A DNA stretch of 64,000 bases, from positions 32,392 through 96,391 of the forward strand of contig WYBX01000107.1 in NCBI GenBank assembly GCA_011525695.1, read 5' to 3'. Both the position numbers and the translations under genes were made by a program. Numbering within the stretch: the stretch's first letter is position 1; each line of letters starts with the position of its first letter. Origin of the DNA: Verrucomicrobiia bacterium. Lineage in GTDB: Bacteria > Verrucomicrobiota > Verrucomicrobiia > Opitutales > Opitutaceae. Positions 26,674 through 35,551 of the stretch are shown piece after piece. A model generated the notes under the pieces. It worked only from the letters and a program-made list of their open reading frames with translations. It was not told the DNA's origin and ran no database searches.

Positions 26674-27906
26674 TCAGGCCGCCGTCGGCTCGGGCAATGG
26701 CGGGCGGGCAGCCCGGCCGCCAATCATTTCGCGGAGCGCGCTCCAGGCGCGGCGCAGCCCCACGTCGCGCACACCGCCACCCAGTTCGTAAATCCCCACG
26801 AGTTCCGGCTCATGCCCGCGATAGCGCGGTGGCAGCACAAAGAGGGTGCGTCCGTCCCCGGCGATCAGCTCGGAAAGAAACAGCCCTTCGCCCACGGCAA
26901 ACGAGCTTTGCTCGACCGGCACCGGGGCGCGCCGCACCTTCAGCACCAGCCAGGGCTTGTAGACAAATTCGAAGCTGCCGTCGTCCCTCCGTTCCAGCCG
27001 GCCATAGGTCCGCACCGGAACATCGGTGAAATTCGACCCCGCAAACATCAGGTTGCCGTTCGGCGCCGGCGTAAACCGGCGGCAGCGCCGGGTGATAAAC
27101 TCCCAGCAGAAAATCGTGCCGAACACCGTCAGCCGGAACGACCAGCCCGCGATGAAGTAGGCCACGATGATCACGAGGACCGAGAACGCCGCGCCCCAGC
27201 GCGGATCCGTGACTGCCGCGGCAGTGACGAGCCCCAGCAGCCCCGTCCGCGCCGCCTTGAGCGCCCCATCAATCGCGCCCCACGGACTCAGCAGGATGAG
27301 CACGTTGATCGTGTGCGAGGCGAGCCACACCACCACGAACACGGCGATGCCGAAGGGCACCGTCAGGAGGTTGATCAACCAGCTCACATCCATCGCCCCG
27401 AACTGAATCATCGCCACGCCACTCGCATTCGTCAGCGGCTGAACCGCGGCGGTGCCGCCATCCGCGAGCACCTTGGCCATCGCGCCGACGGCAAACGGGA
27501 TCACGGCCCCGGCGGCCACCAGCCCGCTGAGTTTGTTCTCGACCGTCTCGAGCACATCGAGCGGCTTCTTCATCCCGGTCGGAACCGCGGCGCCAAAGGC
27601 ATCCTTGACGGCCACCGCCCCCACCACCAGCAGCGCCGGCAGCCAGAACTTCATCTGCGCGTACCAGGGCAGCGAGGCGCGGCCCTCCGCGCCGTCGGCC
27701 GTCAGCCACTGATACGCGCCGAAGGCGGCCGTTCCCAAGAGCGGTGAAATGGCAATCCCCGTGACGGTGGAGATGGCGGTGGCAACCGGGGCGCCGGGCG
27801 AACGATCGCCGGCGGGTTTCGCAGCGGTGGCGGCCGCAAATGCGAAGGGCGAGAGAATCACCGCGATGGTCACCGTCAGGAAAAGCAACGGGGCGAAGCG
27901 CTTCAT
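26674..27906 (-). CDS. Multi-pass membrane protein of unknown function
   Basis: 410 residues. A signal-like N-terminus (LLFLTVTIAVILSPFAFAAA) is followed by about six membrane segments: residues 45-65, 85-105, 130-150, 175-205, 220-240 and 245-270. After these comes a soluble ~130-residue C-terminal domain rich in beta strands (SFEFVYKPWLVLKVRRAP, FVLPPRYRGHEPELVGIYEL). The order suggests a channel- or carrier-like membrane part with a cytosolic domain. I do not recognise a named family. It is the first gene of the minus-strand block containing GS, alcohol and aldehyde dehydrogenase, but the palindrome after its stop argues for a separate transcript. Confidence 0.7.
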   Translation of the reverse strand: MKRFAPLLFLTVTIAVILSPFAFAAATAAKPAGDRSPGAPVATAISTVTGIAISPLLGTAAFGAYQWLTADGAEGRASLPWYAQMKFWLPALLVVGAVAVKDAFGAAVPTGMKKPLDVLETVENKLSGLVAAGAVIPFAVGAMAKVLADGGTAAVQPLTNASGVAMIQFGAMDVSWLINLLTVPFGIAVFVVVWLASHTINVLILLSPWGAIDGALKAARTGLLGLVTAAAVTDPRWGAAFSVLVIIVAYFIAGWSFRLTVFGTIFCWEFITRRCRRFTPAPNGNLMFAGSNFTDVPVRTYGRLERRDDGSFEFVYKPWLVLKVRRAPVPVEQSSFAVGEGLFLSELIAGDGRTLFVLPPRYRGHEPELVGIYELGGGVRDVGLRRAWSALREMIGGRAARPPLPEPTAA

Positions 27907-27997
27907 GGGCGGAGCCTATCCAGGATTTGCTCCCTGAAAAGCCCAAGTTGGCTGGAACCGTCGGCACGATGTGTGGAAAGGTCCCCTTCCCGCCGTC

Positions 27998-28143
27998 GTG
28001 GAAGCGGCGTCCCGCCGCCTCTCGACGAGCTCGAGCCCTTTCGTTCAACAAAATGGGGGGCCGTGAGCGACGTCGAACCGGCTTGTTGGTTGGGATTCCG
28101 GTCGGCCTGCAATCCCGGCAAGTGGGAAGATGCCGCTTCCACG
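27998..28143. repeat. R4 repeat, long copy
   Basis: GTGGAAGCGGCGTCCCGCCG at the left and GGGAAGATGCCGCTTCCACG at the right form inverted arms about 100 bases apart. It belongs to the same family as 17262-17342. Part of the 27907-28532 gap without a gene. Confidence 0.8.
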
Positions 28144-28154
28144 TTTGAGGTCTG

Positions 28155-28340
28155 GAATCAGGGCCGAAGGCCCGATTCATCCCAGCCTGGGCCAACGGCC
28201 CAGGATTCCGTCCAATCGCGAGAATCGCAGGGCTGAAGGCCCGGCTCATCGATTCGATCATCGGTGCTGATGAATCGGGCTTTCAGCCCTCGATTGGGTT
28301 CCAACGAAAAACCTGGGCCGCTGGCCCAGGCTGAAATCGT
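28155..28340. repeat. R5: cluster of short GGGC-GAAGGCCC palindromes
   Basis: Successive short palindromes: AGGGCCGAAGGCCCGATTCA, GCCTGGGCCAACGGCCCAGG, AGGGCTGAAGGCCCGGCTC, then the inverted form GAATCGGGCTTTCAGCCCTC and CCTGGGCCGCTGGCCCAGGC. They alternate two types (GGGCYGAAGGCCC and CCTGGGCCNNYGGCCCAGG). This fills the gap upstream of the SpoU methyltransferase; no gene is seen here. Confidence 0.8.
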
Positions 28341-28532
28341 GTCGCGCCGTTGGCGCTTTGGGGCGCGATCGCCGTGATCCAGAGCCGTAATTGAATCCTG
28401 ACCACGCGGCGGGGGCGCCGCATCCCCAACAAGAATGAAGTCTGAAGGTCGGATGCTTCCGCGATCAGAATTGGACCCGCGGCCAACACCCCGGTCTTGC
28501 CACCGGAGCCGACGGCTGGCGATTCTGCCGCC

Positions 28533-29300
28533 GTGCTGACGAAGGCCGAACTCCAGCGACTGCGTTCACTGCGCGACAAGCGGCAGCGCGAGGCACTGGG
28601 TCTGTTCGTCATCGAGGGCGAGAAGGTCGTGCGCGAGCTGCTCGAGGCCGGGTTTCGCTTCACGGGACTCTATGCCACCGGGGCATGGCAGCCGCCCAAG
28701 CCGCTGCCGCCGGCACTGCCGATCACCACCGTCACGTCCTCGGAGATGGAGCGAGTCAGCCATTTTCCTACGCCCTCGAACGTGTTGGCCGTCGGCCGAA
28801 TCGTCCGCGAACCGGTTCACCCGGCGGAACTTGGCCGCGGGCTGACTCTCGCACTCGATGGCGTCCAGGATCCGGGCAATGTCGGCACGCTGCTCCGGAT
28901 TGCCGATTGGTTTGCGCTCGATCGCGTCGTCCTCTCGCCGGACTGCGCGGACCTGTTTCACCAGAAGGTCATCAACGCCAGCATGGGTTCGTTCGCCCGC
29001 GTGCGGACGCATTCCGCCGATCTGGCCGACACGCTCGCGCACGTTCCGCGCGGTGTGCCGATCCTGGGCTGCGAGCTCGAGGGCGAGAACGTGCACGTGG
29101 TTCCTGCCCTGGCCGACGCGATCCTGGTGATCGGCAGCGAAGGCCGCGGATTGTCACCCGCGGTGGCGGCGCGGGTGACCCGACGCATCACGATTCCGCG
29201 CTACGGACAGGCGGAATCGCTCAACGCCGCCATTGCCGCCGGGATCGTTTGCGCCCATCTGCGGTTCACTTCGGCGCGGCCGGCGGCGCCGGTTTCGTGA
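28533..29300 (+). CDS. TrmH/SpoU-family 2'-O-ribose RNA methyltransferase
   Basis: 255 residues from the GTG at 28533; a TTG at 28497 would add 12. The N-terminal substrate-binding domain (LRDKRQREALGLFVIEGEKV) precedes the SPOUT trefoil-knot domain. The motifs are ALDGVQDPGNVGTLLRIADW (motif 1 Asn), ILVIGSEGRGLS (motif 2) and IPRYGQAESLNAAIAAGIV (motif 3). It transfers a methyl group from SAM to the 2'-O of a ribose in rRNA or tRNA; the target cannot be named. The last 35 bases overlap the 3' end of the convergent sulfatase gene. Confidence 0.9.
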   Translation: MLTKAELQRLRSLRDKRQREALGLFVIEGEKVVRELLEAGFRFTGLYATGAWQPPKPLPPALPITTVTSSEMERVSHFPTPSNVLAVGRIVREPVHPAELGRGLTLALDGVQDPGNVGTLLRIADWFALDRVVLSPDCADLFHQKVINASMGSFARVRTHSADLADTLAHVPRGVPILGCELEGENVHVVPALADAILVIGSEGRGLSPAVAARVTRRITIPRYGQAESLNAAIAAGIVCAHLRFTSARPAAPVS

Positions 29301-30696
29301 CGTCCCAGTGCTCGTTCGGGACGTGGGCCGTGCGCATGATTTCCCTGGCGCGGGCGACAATCGCGGGGTTGGCCGCGGCGACGTCCGTCTTTTCGGCGAT
29401 ATCATTGTAGAGGTCGTACAGCGCGATCGGCGCCGACGTGTTTTCCAGCCGGATCGCCTTCCAGCGATCGCCGAGCAGCACGGCCTGCGAGACACCGCGC
29501 TCATAGAATTCCCAGTAGAGAAACTCGTGCTTTCGCTGCATGCCGCGCCCCGTCAGCTCGGGAACGAGGCTGATGCTGTCGAGGTTTCCCGGTGGGGTCG
29601 CGCCCGCGATTTCCGACCAGGTCGCCATCAGATCCCCAAAATAGCCGACGTGGTTCGAGACCGTGCCGGGTCTGATCCTTCCCGGCCAGCGGGCGATGAA
29701 GGGCACGCGGATTCCGCCATCCGTCAGGGCTCGCTTGATTCCGCTGAGTGGTCCGCTGGCATTGAAGAATTCCGGATCGTATTCGCGTCCGCCTTCCTTG
29801 TGCGGCCCATTGTCACTGCTGAACATCACCAGGGTCCGTTCGTCGAGCTCGAGCCGTTTCAGCTGGGCCAGCAATGCGCCGACATCGCGGTCGAGCCGCG
29901 TGACCATTGCCGCGTGGTTTTTCTGGGCGGTGTTCCAGGGCTTGTCGGCGTAGGGACCCTGGTCCGGCACCTCATTGCCCTCGCCGAGCTCGCTCGACCG
30001 CTGATTGTTCGCGTGCGGTGTCACGACCGAGAGGAAGAGGAAGAACGGCCGGGCCCGGTGCTGCTCGATGAAAGCGGTCGTCTCCACCGCGAACAGGTCG
30101 CCCGCATAGATCACCCGGTTGGTCGAGTAGCCCGCGCCGGTGACGGGCCCAATCTGTGTCAGATCGTTCGGCAGCGGAACCCGCTCGCCATTGCGCCAGA
30201 GAAAATTCGGGAAGTGGTTGTGCGCATGGGTCTGGTTGAGGAAGCCGAAGTAATAATCGAAGCCCTGTCGCAGCGGCTCGCCCTGGGTCTCCTCGTCGCC
30301 AAGGCCCCATTTGCCCACCAGCCCGGTGGCATAGCCCGCCTTCTGCAGCACCTGGGCGACGGTGACATCCTTGGGCGTCAATTGCTGCGCCACGCCGCGA
30401 CCCGGCCCGGCATTGCCGCGGACTCGCGTGTGGCCCATGTGCTGGCCGGTCATCAGCACGCTGCGGGAAGGGGCGCAGACGGTGCTGCCCGCATAGAACT
30501 GGGTGAACCGCATGCCCTCCCCGGCCATCCGGTCGAGGTGCGGGGTCTGAATCAATTTCTGCCCGTAGGAGCCGAGTTCGCCGTAGCCGAGGTCGTCGGC
30601 GAGGATGAAGATGATGTTGGGCTGGGGTGCGCCGGCGGGGGCCGCGATGATGGCTGACGGTAACAGGGCAAGAACAAGGAGCAGGAATGGGCGCAT
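29266..30696 (-). CDS. Secreted sulfatase (arylsulfatase type)
   Basis: 476 residues. A signal peptide spans residues 1-22. NIIFILADDLGYGELG gives the metal Asp pair (residues 34-35). The formylglycine site is CAPSRS with Cys74, followed by LMTGQHMGHTRVRG. GLVGKWGLG, FSSDNGPHKEGG (metal Asp-Asn) and RVPFIARWPGRI complete the family. It hydrolyses sulfate esters after Cys-to-formylglycine maturation in the periplasm or outside. In Verrucomicrobiota these act on sulfated algal or host polysaccharides. No maturase gene is in the window. It overlaps the convergent methyltransferase by 35 bases. Confidence 0.92.
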   Translation of the reverse strand: MRPFLLLVLALLPSAIIAAPAGAPQPNIIFILADDLGYGELGSYGQKLIQTPHLDRMAGEGMRFTQFYAGSTVCAPSRSVLMTGQHMGHTRVRGNAGPGRGVAQQLTPKDVTVAQVLQKAGYATGLVGKWGLGDEETQGEPLRQGFDYYFGFLNQTHAHNHFPNFLWRNGERVPLPNDLTQIGPVTGAGYSTNRVIYAGDLFAVETTAFIEQHRARPFFLFLSVVTPHANNQRSSELGEGNEVPDQGPYADKPWNTAQKNHAAMVTRLDRDVGALLAQLKRLELDERTLVMFSSDNGPHKEGGREYDPEFFNASGPLSGIKRALTDGGIRVPFIARWPGRIRPGTVSNHVGYFGDLMATWSEIAGATPPGNLDSISLVPELTGRGMQRKHEFLYWEFYERGVSQAVLLGDRWKAIRLENTSAPIALYDLYNDIAEKTDVAAANPAIVARAREIMRTAHVPNEHWDVTKPAPPAAPK

Positions 30697-30784
30697 GAGG
30701 ATTTCGGAGAGGTTGCCATTACGTGCTCTTCGGCCAGTCGAGGCGACTCTTTCCGCAGTGAAAATGCGGGCGCGGTGATGCTTG

Positions 30785-30838
30785 GTAGGGCAGGTCTATC
30801 TGACCTGCCCCTGGGTCAGGTCGGAGACCCGACCTACT
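30785..30838. repeat. R6 palindrome (GTAGGGCAGGTC ... GACCTAC)
   Basis: GTAGGGCAGGTCTATCTGAC, CTGCCCCTGGGTCAGGTCGG and AGACCCGACCTAC form nested inverted repeats. It lies in the repeat-filled 547-base gap (30697-31243) upstream of the aminotransferase; no gene is seen in that gap. Confidence 0.7.
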
Positions 30839-30909
30839 GGCCGTGCGGCTCTCAACGCGGCGGTGGCGCCGGATGGCCAACAAATGCATCCCCGAGTCTG
30901 AATTGGATT

Positions 30910-31059
30910 CATGGAGGGCCGTGCTCCGTCACGGCCATGAAGATCGATCCGCTGCGCAGAATGAATTTCCCATCGGGTTTAAGGACGCCACGGAGGGCGT
31001 CCCTCCATGACGGCCATTCCGACCGAAAAGTGGATGCCCCGGAGGGCGTCCCTCCAGGA
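30910..31059. repeat. R1 element, composite copy
   Basis: A full R1 (CATGGAGGGCCGTGCTCCGT through GGCGTCCCTCCATGA) is followed by a spacer, CGGCCATTCCGACCGAAAAG, and a second copy of the GGATGCC-CCGGAG-GGCGTCC hairpin. The same composite, inverted, is at 35552-35700, showing it moves or is copied as a unit. Confidence 0.9.
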
Positions 31060-31120
31060 AAGTCATTAAGACGGGAAGCGAGTACTGCATTCATGGAGGA
31101 TGCCCAGGCCATTTCGCGAA

Positions 31121-31190
31121 GGAGGGTGTCGGCTGCCCAACTCTCGGTGCGCCGCTTTCAAAACAGTCCCACGCAAGTCCGACAGACTCC
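31121..31190. repeat. R3 element (reverse orientation)
   Basis: Starts GGAGGGTGTCGGCTGCCCAA and ends CAAGTCCGACAGACTCC; the reverse complement of the elements at 38141 and 46444. The trailing AAAATGCC hairpin is missing. Confidence 0.85.
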
Positions 31191-31243
31191 TAAAGGGTTG
31201 TCCCGCGCACGCGCCGCTGCACGCTGGGCGGCCCCGGATCCCC

Positions 31244-32404
31244 ATGCAAGAATCCCTCCGGCTCCGCGCCACTCAGACTCCCATCATTCCCGTCATCGCC
31301 GATCTGATTCGGACGACGCCGGGGACGCTTTCGCTCGGGCAGGGCGTCGTCAGCTATGGGCCGCCGCCATCGGCATTGGCGGCGATCGAACAGTTCCTGG
31401 CCGATCCCGCGAACCACAAGTACCAACCGGTCGACGGCGTACCGCGGCTCCGGGCGGCAATCGAGGCGAAGCTCGCGCGGGAGAACAGCTATGCGCTCTC
31501 TGCCGGCCACCGGCTGATGGTCACGGCGGGCGGCAACATGGCGTTCATGAACGCCATCCTCGCGATTGCCGATCCGGGCGACGAAATCATCCTGCCGACG
31601 CCATACTACTTCAACCAGGAGATGGCGGTGACGATGGCGAACTGCCGGCCGGTGCTGGTGGGCACGGACGCAAACTACCAGTTGCGGATCGAGGCGCTGC
31701 GGGCGGCGATTACCCCGCGGACCCGGGCCATTGTCACCGTATCACCGAACAATCCGACGGGCGCCGTTTACCCGGAAACGGCGGTGCGGGCGGTCAACGC
31801 GCTTTGTGCCGAGCGGGGTATCCTGCACATTCATGACGAGGCCTACGCGGCCTTCACCTTCGGGAGCGCGCGGCATTTCTCACCTGGCGCGATTGCGGGC
31901 AGCGCGGCCCATACGATTACGCTCCATTCGATGTCGAAGGCCTACGGGTTTGCCAGCTGGCGGATTGGCTGGATGGTCTATCCGGCGGAGCTGGAGCCCG
32001 CGCTGCGCAAGGTACAGGACACGCTGATCATCTGCCCGCCGGCCATTGCGCAATTTGCCGCGGCCGGCGCAATCGAGGGCGGCGCCGATTATGTGCGCGC
32101 AAAGCTGGGCGACCTGGCCGGGGTCCGTCGCCGGGTGCAGGAGGCGCTGGCGGGACTGGCCGACGTCTGCGACGTGCCGCCGGCGGAGGGCGCATTCTAT
32201 TATCTAATCCGCGTTCACACGGAGATGACGGCGATGGATGCAGCGGCCCGGCTGATTCGGAGGCACCAGGTGGCGGTCGTGCCGGGCAACGCGTTCGGGC
32301 TCGAGACGGGCTGCCACCTGCGGATCTCGTTTGGCGCGCTCAGCGAGAAAACGGCGGCGGAAGCGCTCGAGCGGCTCGGCCGTGGGATCCGGGAAATGGT
32401 GTGA
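31244..32404 (+). CDS. Class I/II PLP-dependent aminotransferase
   Basis: 386 residues from the ATG at 31244; earlier in-frame codons cross R3. Fold type I aminotransferase: LSLGQGVVSYGPPPSAL, NHKYQPVDGVPRLRAAI, TPYYFNQEMAVTMANC (ring-stacking Tyr), TVSPNNPTGAVYP (Asn), HDEAYAAF (Asp), and the Schiff-base lysine Lys232 in HSMSKAYGFASWRIGW. Arg in HLRISFGA binds the substrate carboxylate. The pattern is that of aspartate/aromatic or glutamine-type aminotransferases; the amino donor cannot be decided from sequence. It stands alone. Confidence 0.9.
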   Translation: MQESLRLRATQTPIIPVIADLIRTTPGTLSLGQGVVSYGPPPSALAAIEQFLADPANHKYQPVDGVPRLRAAIEAKLARENSYALSAGHRLMVTAGGNMAFMNAILAIADPGDEIILPTPYYFNQEMAVTMANCRPVLVGTDANYQLRIEALRAAITPRTRAIVTVSPNNPTGAVYPETAVRAVNALCAERGILHIHDEAYAAFTFGSARHFSPGAIAGSAAHTITLHSMSKAYGFASWRIGWMVYPAELEPALRKVQDTLIICPPAIAQFAAAGAIEGGADYVRAKLGDLAGVRRRVQEALAGLADVCDVPPAEGAFYYLIRVHTEMTAMDAAARLIRRHQVAVVPGNAFGLETGCHLRISFGALSEKTAAEALERLGRGIREMV

Positions 32405-32487
32405 AGCGCCAGCGGCGGAAAACGGGACCTTGGTTCCCATTCCTGATGCGAATACGCATTGTGAAGGGCGTCATTCAACCACGCAGC

Positions 32488-32551
32488 GTAGGGGCGCAGC
32501 CTTGCCTGCGCCCTCTGAACCGTTCAATCACGCATGTGGGCGCAGGCAAGC
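32488..32551. repeat. R2 element
   Basis: GTAGGGGCGCAGCCTTGCCT, GCGCCCTCTGAACCGTTCAA and ATGTGGGCGCAGGCAAGCGC: the long R2 form with its right end lost just beyond the stop of the next (minus) gene. It sits between two convergent genes and could terminate both. Confidence 0.85.
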
Positions 32552-32561
32552 GCCGTCGGCC

Positions 32562-33566
32562 TCAGCCCAGGCCGGCCTGCTGCATCCACCCCTTCAGCGT
32601 CGCGGCGTCGCGCTTCATTCCGGCGGTGAACTCGGCCAGCTTCTGCTCATCGCTGAGCTTCCGCGGATCCCGCTCGAAGGGCGGGTATTCGAGATGCAGT
32701 GACATCGGCCCGCCGAGCCCGAGTTCCTTCACGAGCTTGAAGTATTCATCGTATGGCACGATGCCCTCGCCGAGCGGCACGTTCTCGACCACGCTGCGGC
32801 CGGGCGACTGCTTCCATTTGAAATCCTTGATGTCGAAGCAGCGCGCCCACGGCGCCAGCAGCCGCAGCGCAATCGGCCAGGATTGTGCGCCCTCGACGAT
32901 GGCGTGCCGGATGTCGTACTGGATGCCCATCCACTGGGGATCGAGATCGCGGACGAGTTCGTAGATGTCCCACACCGGACCGCCCACACGGGGCCCGGAA
33001 TGATTCTGGATCGCCCCGTGGATCCCGAGGCTCCGGTTGAGATCCGCCAGTTCCTTGAAGGCCGGTTTCAATTCCTGGAGCGTCGGCCAGATTCCCGCCT
33101 TCAGGTCGTATTTGAAGTTGCCCAGCCGGTAATATTTCACGCCCAGCTTCGCGGCCAGCCGCAGCGTGGCCTCGGCATGGGGCTCGCGGGCGCTGGTGAT
33201 CCCGGTGGTGATCATCTCGACCTTCAGCCCTGCCTTGCGCGCGGCCTCGACCGCCCGGGGTAGATCCTCGGCCACCTTCTCCGGCAGCACATGGCCGCCG
33301 GGCCGGACCGAATAATCGATGCCGCCCATGCCGGTGTCCGCGATCAGCCGGGCGGTGGCGTCGTAGGAGAGCCACTGCAGCGGTTTCGAGAAGACATGGA
33401 TGGTCATCGGCTCGCTCCGACCGGCGGGCTTGCCGGCACGCGCACCCGACGCCGCCCGGGCCAGGCTGGCGCCGGCGAGCGGTCCGGCCACGCCAGCCGC
33501 AGCCAGCAGGGTTACGAAATCACGACGCGAATACGGGGCGGACGAGGGGAGATCGGACGATTTCAT
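32562..33566 (-). CDS. Exported sugar phosphate isomerase/epimerase (TIM barrel)
   Basis: 334 residues from the ATG at 33566. A Tat-type signal is present: SRRDFVTLLAAAGVAGPLAG (residues 14-33). The mature part is a xylose-isomerase-like TIM barrel: TIHVFSKPLQWLSYDATARL, GGIDYSVRPGGHVLPEKV, EMITTGITSA, YYRLGNFKYDLKAGI, then NHSGPRVGGPVWDIYEL, QYDIRHAIVEG and HLEYPPFERDP. The family epimerises or isomerises sugars and inositols, often metal-dependent. Tat export of such barrels is typical of Verrucomicrobiota and Planctomycetota. The substrate is unknown. Confidence 0.85.
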   Translation of the reverse strand: MKSSDLPSSAPYSRRDFVTLLAAAGVAGPLAGASLARAASGARAGKPAGRSEPMTIHVFSKPLQWLSYDATARLIADTGMGGIDYSVRPGGHVLPEKVAEDLPRAVEAARKAGLKVEMITTGITSAREPHAEATLRLAAKLGVKYYRLGNFKYDLKAGIWPTLQELKPAFKELADLNRSLGIHGAIQNHSGPRVGGPVWDIYELVRDLDPQWMGIQYDIRHAIVEGAQSWPIALRLLAPWARCFDIKDFKWKQSPGRSVVENVPLGEGIVPYDEYFKLVKELGLGGPMSLHLEYPPFERDPRKLSDEQKLAEFTAGMKRDAATLKGWMQQAGLG

Positions 33567-33727
33567 GGAGGATGGCTGAGTTTGGACCGGGCCTGTGGCC
33601 CGCGATTCGACGCCAGTTTTGGGCGCCGCACGCCCGCGCTGCAAGCCGGCACCTTGCCGGTCGCTTGAAACCGCAAAAAGCGCGGATTGACCATGCGCGT
33701 CCGCCCGACTCTGCTCGCGTGCGCCCG

Positions 33728-34993
33728 ATGAATACCCCTGCTTCCCTGCCGGCCGGTGTCGCGGCCGGTGCGCCGGTGGCGGCCCAGCAAGGCAGCCGCC
33801 CGGCCCGTGTCGTCTCGGTCGACGCCCTCCGTGGCTTCGACATGTTCTGGATCCTGGGAGCCGATGAACTCGTCCACGCGCTGGCCGCGTGGACCGGCCT
33901 CGCGCCGGTTCGATTCCTCGCCGAGCAGCTCGATCACAAGGCCTGGGCGGGCTTCGCGTTCTACGATCTGATTTTCCCGCTCTTCGTCTTCATCGTCGGA
34001 GTCTCGAGCGTATTTTCGCTCTCGCGGTTGATCGAGCGCGGCGGACGCCAGGAGGCGGTTAGGCGGGTGCTCGTGCGGGGGCTGCTGCTCTTCGTGTTGG
34101 GGGTGTTTTACAACGGCGGGCTCACGAACCCCTGGCCCGATGTCCGGGTGCTCGGCGTACTGCCACGGATTGCGATCGTCTACACCGTGGCCGGGCTGCT
34201 GTTCTGCTACCTGAAGCCGCGCGCGCTGGCCGCGACCGGCATCGCACTGCTCGTTGGCTACTGGGCGCTGATGACATTCGTGCCGATTCGGGACATCGCG
34301 CTCGATCGCGAGGCGATGGCGGCGCAATTCGGCACGGACCGTCCGCCGCTTGCGCAGGTCCGGGAACTGTACGAGGCGACGACGACACGGGTGACGGGGG
34401 CCTTCGATCCCGGCCGGAACCTGGCGAACCATCTCGATTTCGAGTACCCGCCAGGCCGGATGTATGATCTCTATTGGGATCCGGAGGGGTGGTTGAGCAC
34501 CCTGCCGGCCATTGTCACCGGGCTGCTGGGGATTTTTGCCGGATTGCTCCTGCGCCGGACGGATCTGGACGACCGGGCGAAGCTCCGGCAGTTGCTCATC
34601 GCCGGTGTCACCTGTCTGGCGCTCGGCTGGCTCTGGCATTTGCAGTTCCCGGTGGTGAAGAAAATCTGGACGTCGTCGTACGTCCTGGTCGCCGGCGGCT
34701 GGAGCTTCCTGCTGCTGGGCGGATTTTATTATGTGATCGAAATGCGCCGGCAGCGCCGCTGGGCGGAGCCGTTCATCTGGATCGGGATGAACGCGATTAC
34801 GCTGTACCTGATTCACGGAGTGGTGAGCCTGCACCGGATTGCGCAGCGAATGGCCGGTGGCGACGTGAAGGCGTGGCTCGACGAGGTGGCGTCGGCGGGA
34901 GCGGGCGAGGTGCTGCTGGCGGCGGTCGCGCTGCTGCTGATGCTGGTCCTGGCGCGGTTTCTTTATCGCCGGCAGATCTTCCTGCGGCTCTGA
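33728..34993 (+). CDS. HGSNAT-like (DUF5009) membrane protein
   Basis: 421 residues from the ATG at 33728; the frame extends upstream but without membrane-protein character. RVVSVDALRGFDMFWILGAD is the hallmark of the heparan-alpha-glucosaminide N-acetyltransferase-like/DUF5009 family. About ten membrane segments follow, including FYDLIFPLFVFIVGVSSVFS, LLLFVLGVFYNGG and WIGMNAITLYLIHGV. Human HGSNAT acetylates heparan sulfate glucosamine across the lysosomal membrane; bacterial homologues presumably acetylate or modify glycans across the inner membrane (inference). The stop is followed after 5 bases by the Mpo1-like gene. Confidence 0.82.
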   Translation: MNTPASLPAGVAAGAPVAAQQGSRPARVVSVDALRGFDMFWILGADELVHALAAWTGLAPVRFLAEQLDHKAWAGFAFYDLIFPLFVFIVGVSSVFSLSRLIERGGRQEAVRRVLVRGLLLFVLGVFYNGGLTNPWPDVRVLGVLPRIAIVYTVAGLLFCYLKPRALAATGIALLVGYWALMTFVPIRDIALDREAMAAQFGTDRPPLAQVRELYEATTTRVTGAFDPGRNLANHLDFEYPPGRMYDLYWDPEGWLSTLPAIVTGLLGIFAGLLLRRTDLDDRAKLRQLLIAGVTCLALGWLWHLQFPVVKKIWTSSYVLVAGGWSFLLLGGFYYVIEMRRQRRWAEPFIWIGMNAITLYLIHGVVSLHRIAQRMAGGDVKAWLDEVASAGAGEVLLAAVALLLMLVLARFLYRRQIFLRL

Positions 34994-34998
34994 TAACC

Positions 34999-35478
34999 AT
35001 GGCGACTCGCAAGACCGCTGATCAGTGGTTTGCCGCCTATGGCGAAAGCCACCAGCACCGCACCAACGAGCGGATTCACTGGTGGTGCATCCCGGGGATC
35101 TTCTGGAGCGTGCTGGGATTCCTGTGGTCGATTCCGGTGCCCGAACCGCTGGCACTCGCGCTGCCCTGGTTCAACTGGGCGCTCGTCGGGATCTTTGTCG
35201 CGACCGGCTTTTACCTGTGGCTCTCGCCGCCGCTGAGCGCCGGGATGCTTTTCTTCATGTCGCTCGGGTACCTGTCGCTCGCGCTGATGGATATCTATTC
35301 CCCATGGGCGGTTTGGAAAATCTGCGCCGTCACGTTTGTGCTGGCGTGGGCCGGCCAGTTCATCGGGCACGCGATTGAAGGTCGGAAGCCGTCGTTTTTT
35401 CAGGACCTCGTCTTCCTGCTGATTGGGCCGGCCTGGCTGTTGAGTTTCATCTACAAGCGGCTCGGCCAGAAGTATTGA
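34999..35478 (+). CDS. Mpo1-like (DUF962) membrane protein
   Basis: 159 residues from the ATG at 34999. WFAAYGESHQHRTNERIHWW is the diagnostic N-terminal signature of DUF962; Mpo1 in yeast is a dioxygenase acting on 2-hydroxy fatty acids, using His residues and Fe2+. Four membrane segments follow and a second His site is in WAGQFIGHAIEGRKPSFFQD. The relevant histidines (HQH, H in IHWW, GHAIEG) are present. It is probably co-transcribed with the HGSNAT-like gene. Confidence 0.88.
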   Translation: MATRKTADQWFAAYGESHQHRTNERIHWWCIPGIFWSVLGFLWSIPVPEPLALALPWFNWALVGIFVATGFYLWLSPPLSAGMLFFMSLGYLSLALMDIYSPWAVWKICAVTFVLAWAGQFIGHAIEGRKPSFFQDLVFLLIGPAWLLSFIYKRLGQKY

Positions 35479-35551
35479 GCTGCGGCCGTGCCGGCCCTCC
35501 ATGAATCCATTTCCGATTCATTCATGCTGGTTTCTCATTCAGAATGACTTT

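Noticed and set aside
30910..31112. Short ORFs within R1 (for example reading MKIDPLRRMNFPSGLRTPRR)
   Set aside because: The same peptide appears wherever R1 occurs, in several contexts and orientations; it is repeat translation, not a gene family.
31100..31243. Extended N-terminus of the aminotransferase
   Set aside because: The extra 48 codons lie in R3; the ATG at 31244 gives the usual aminotransferase N-terminus.
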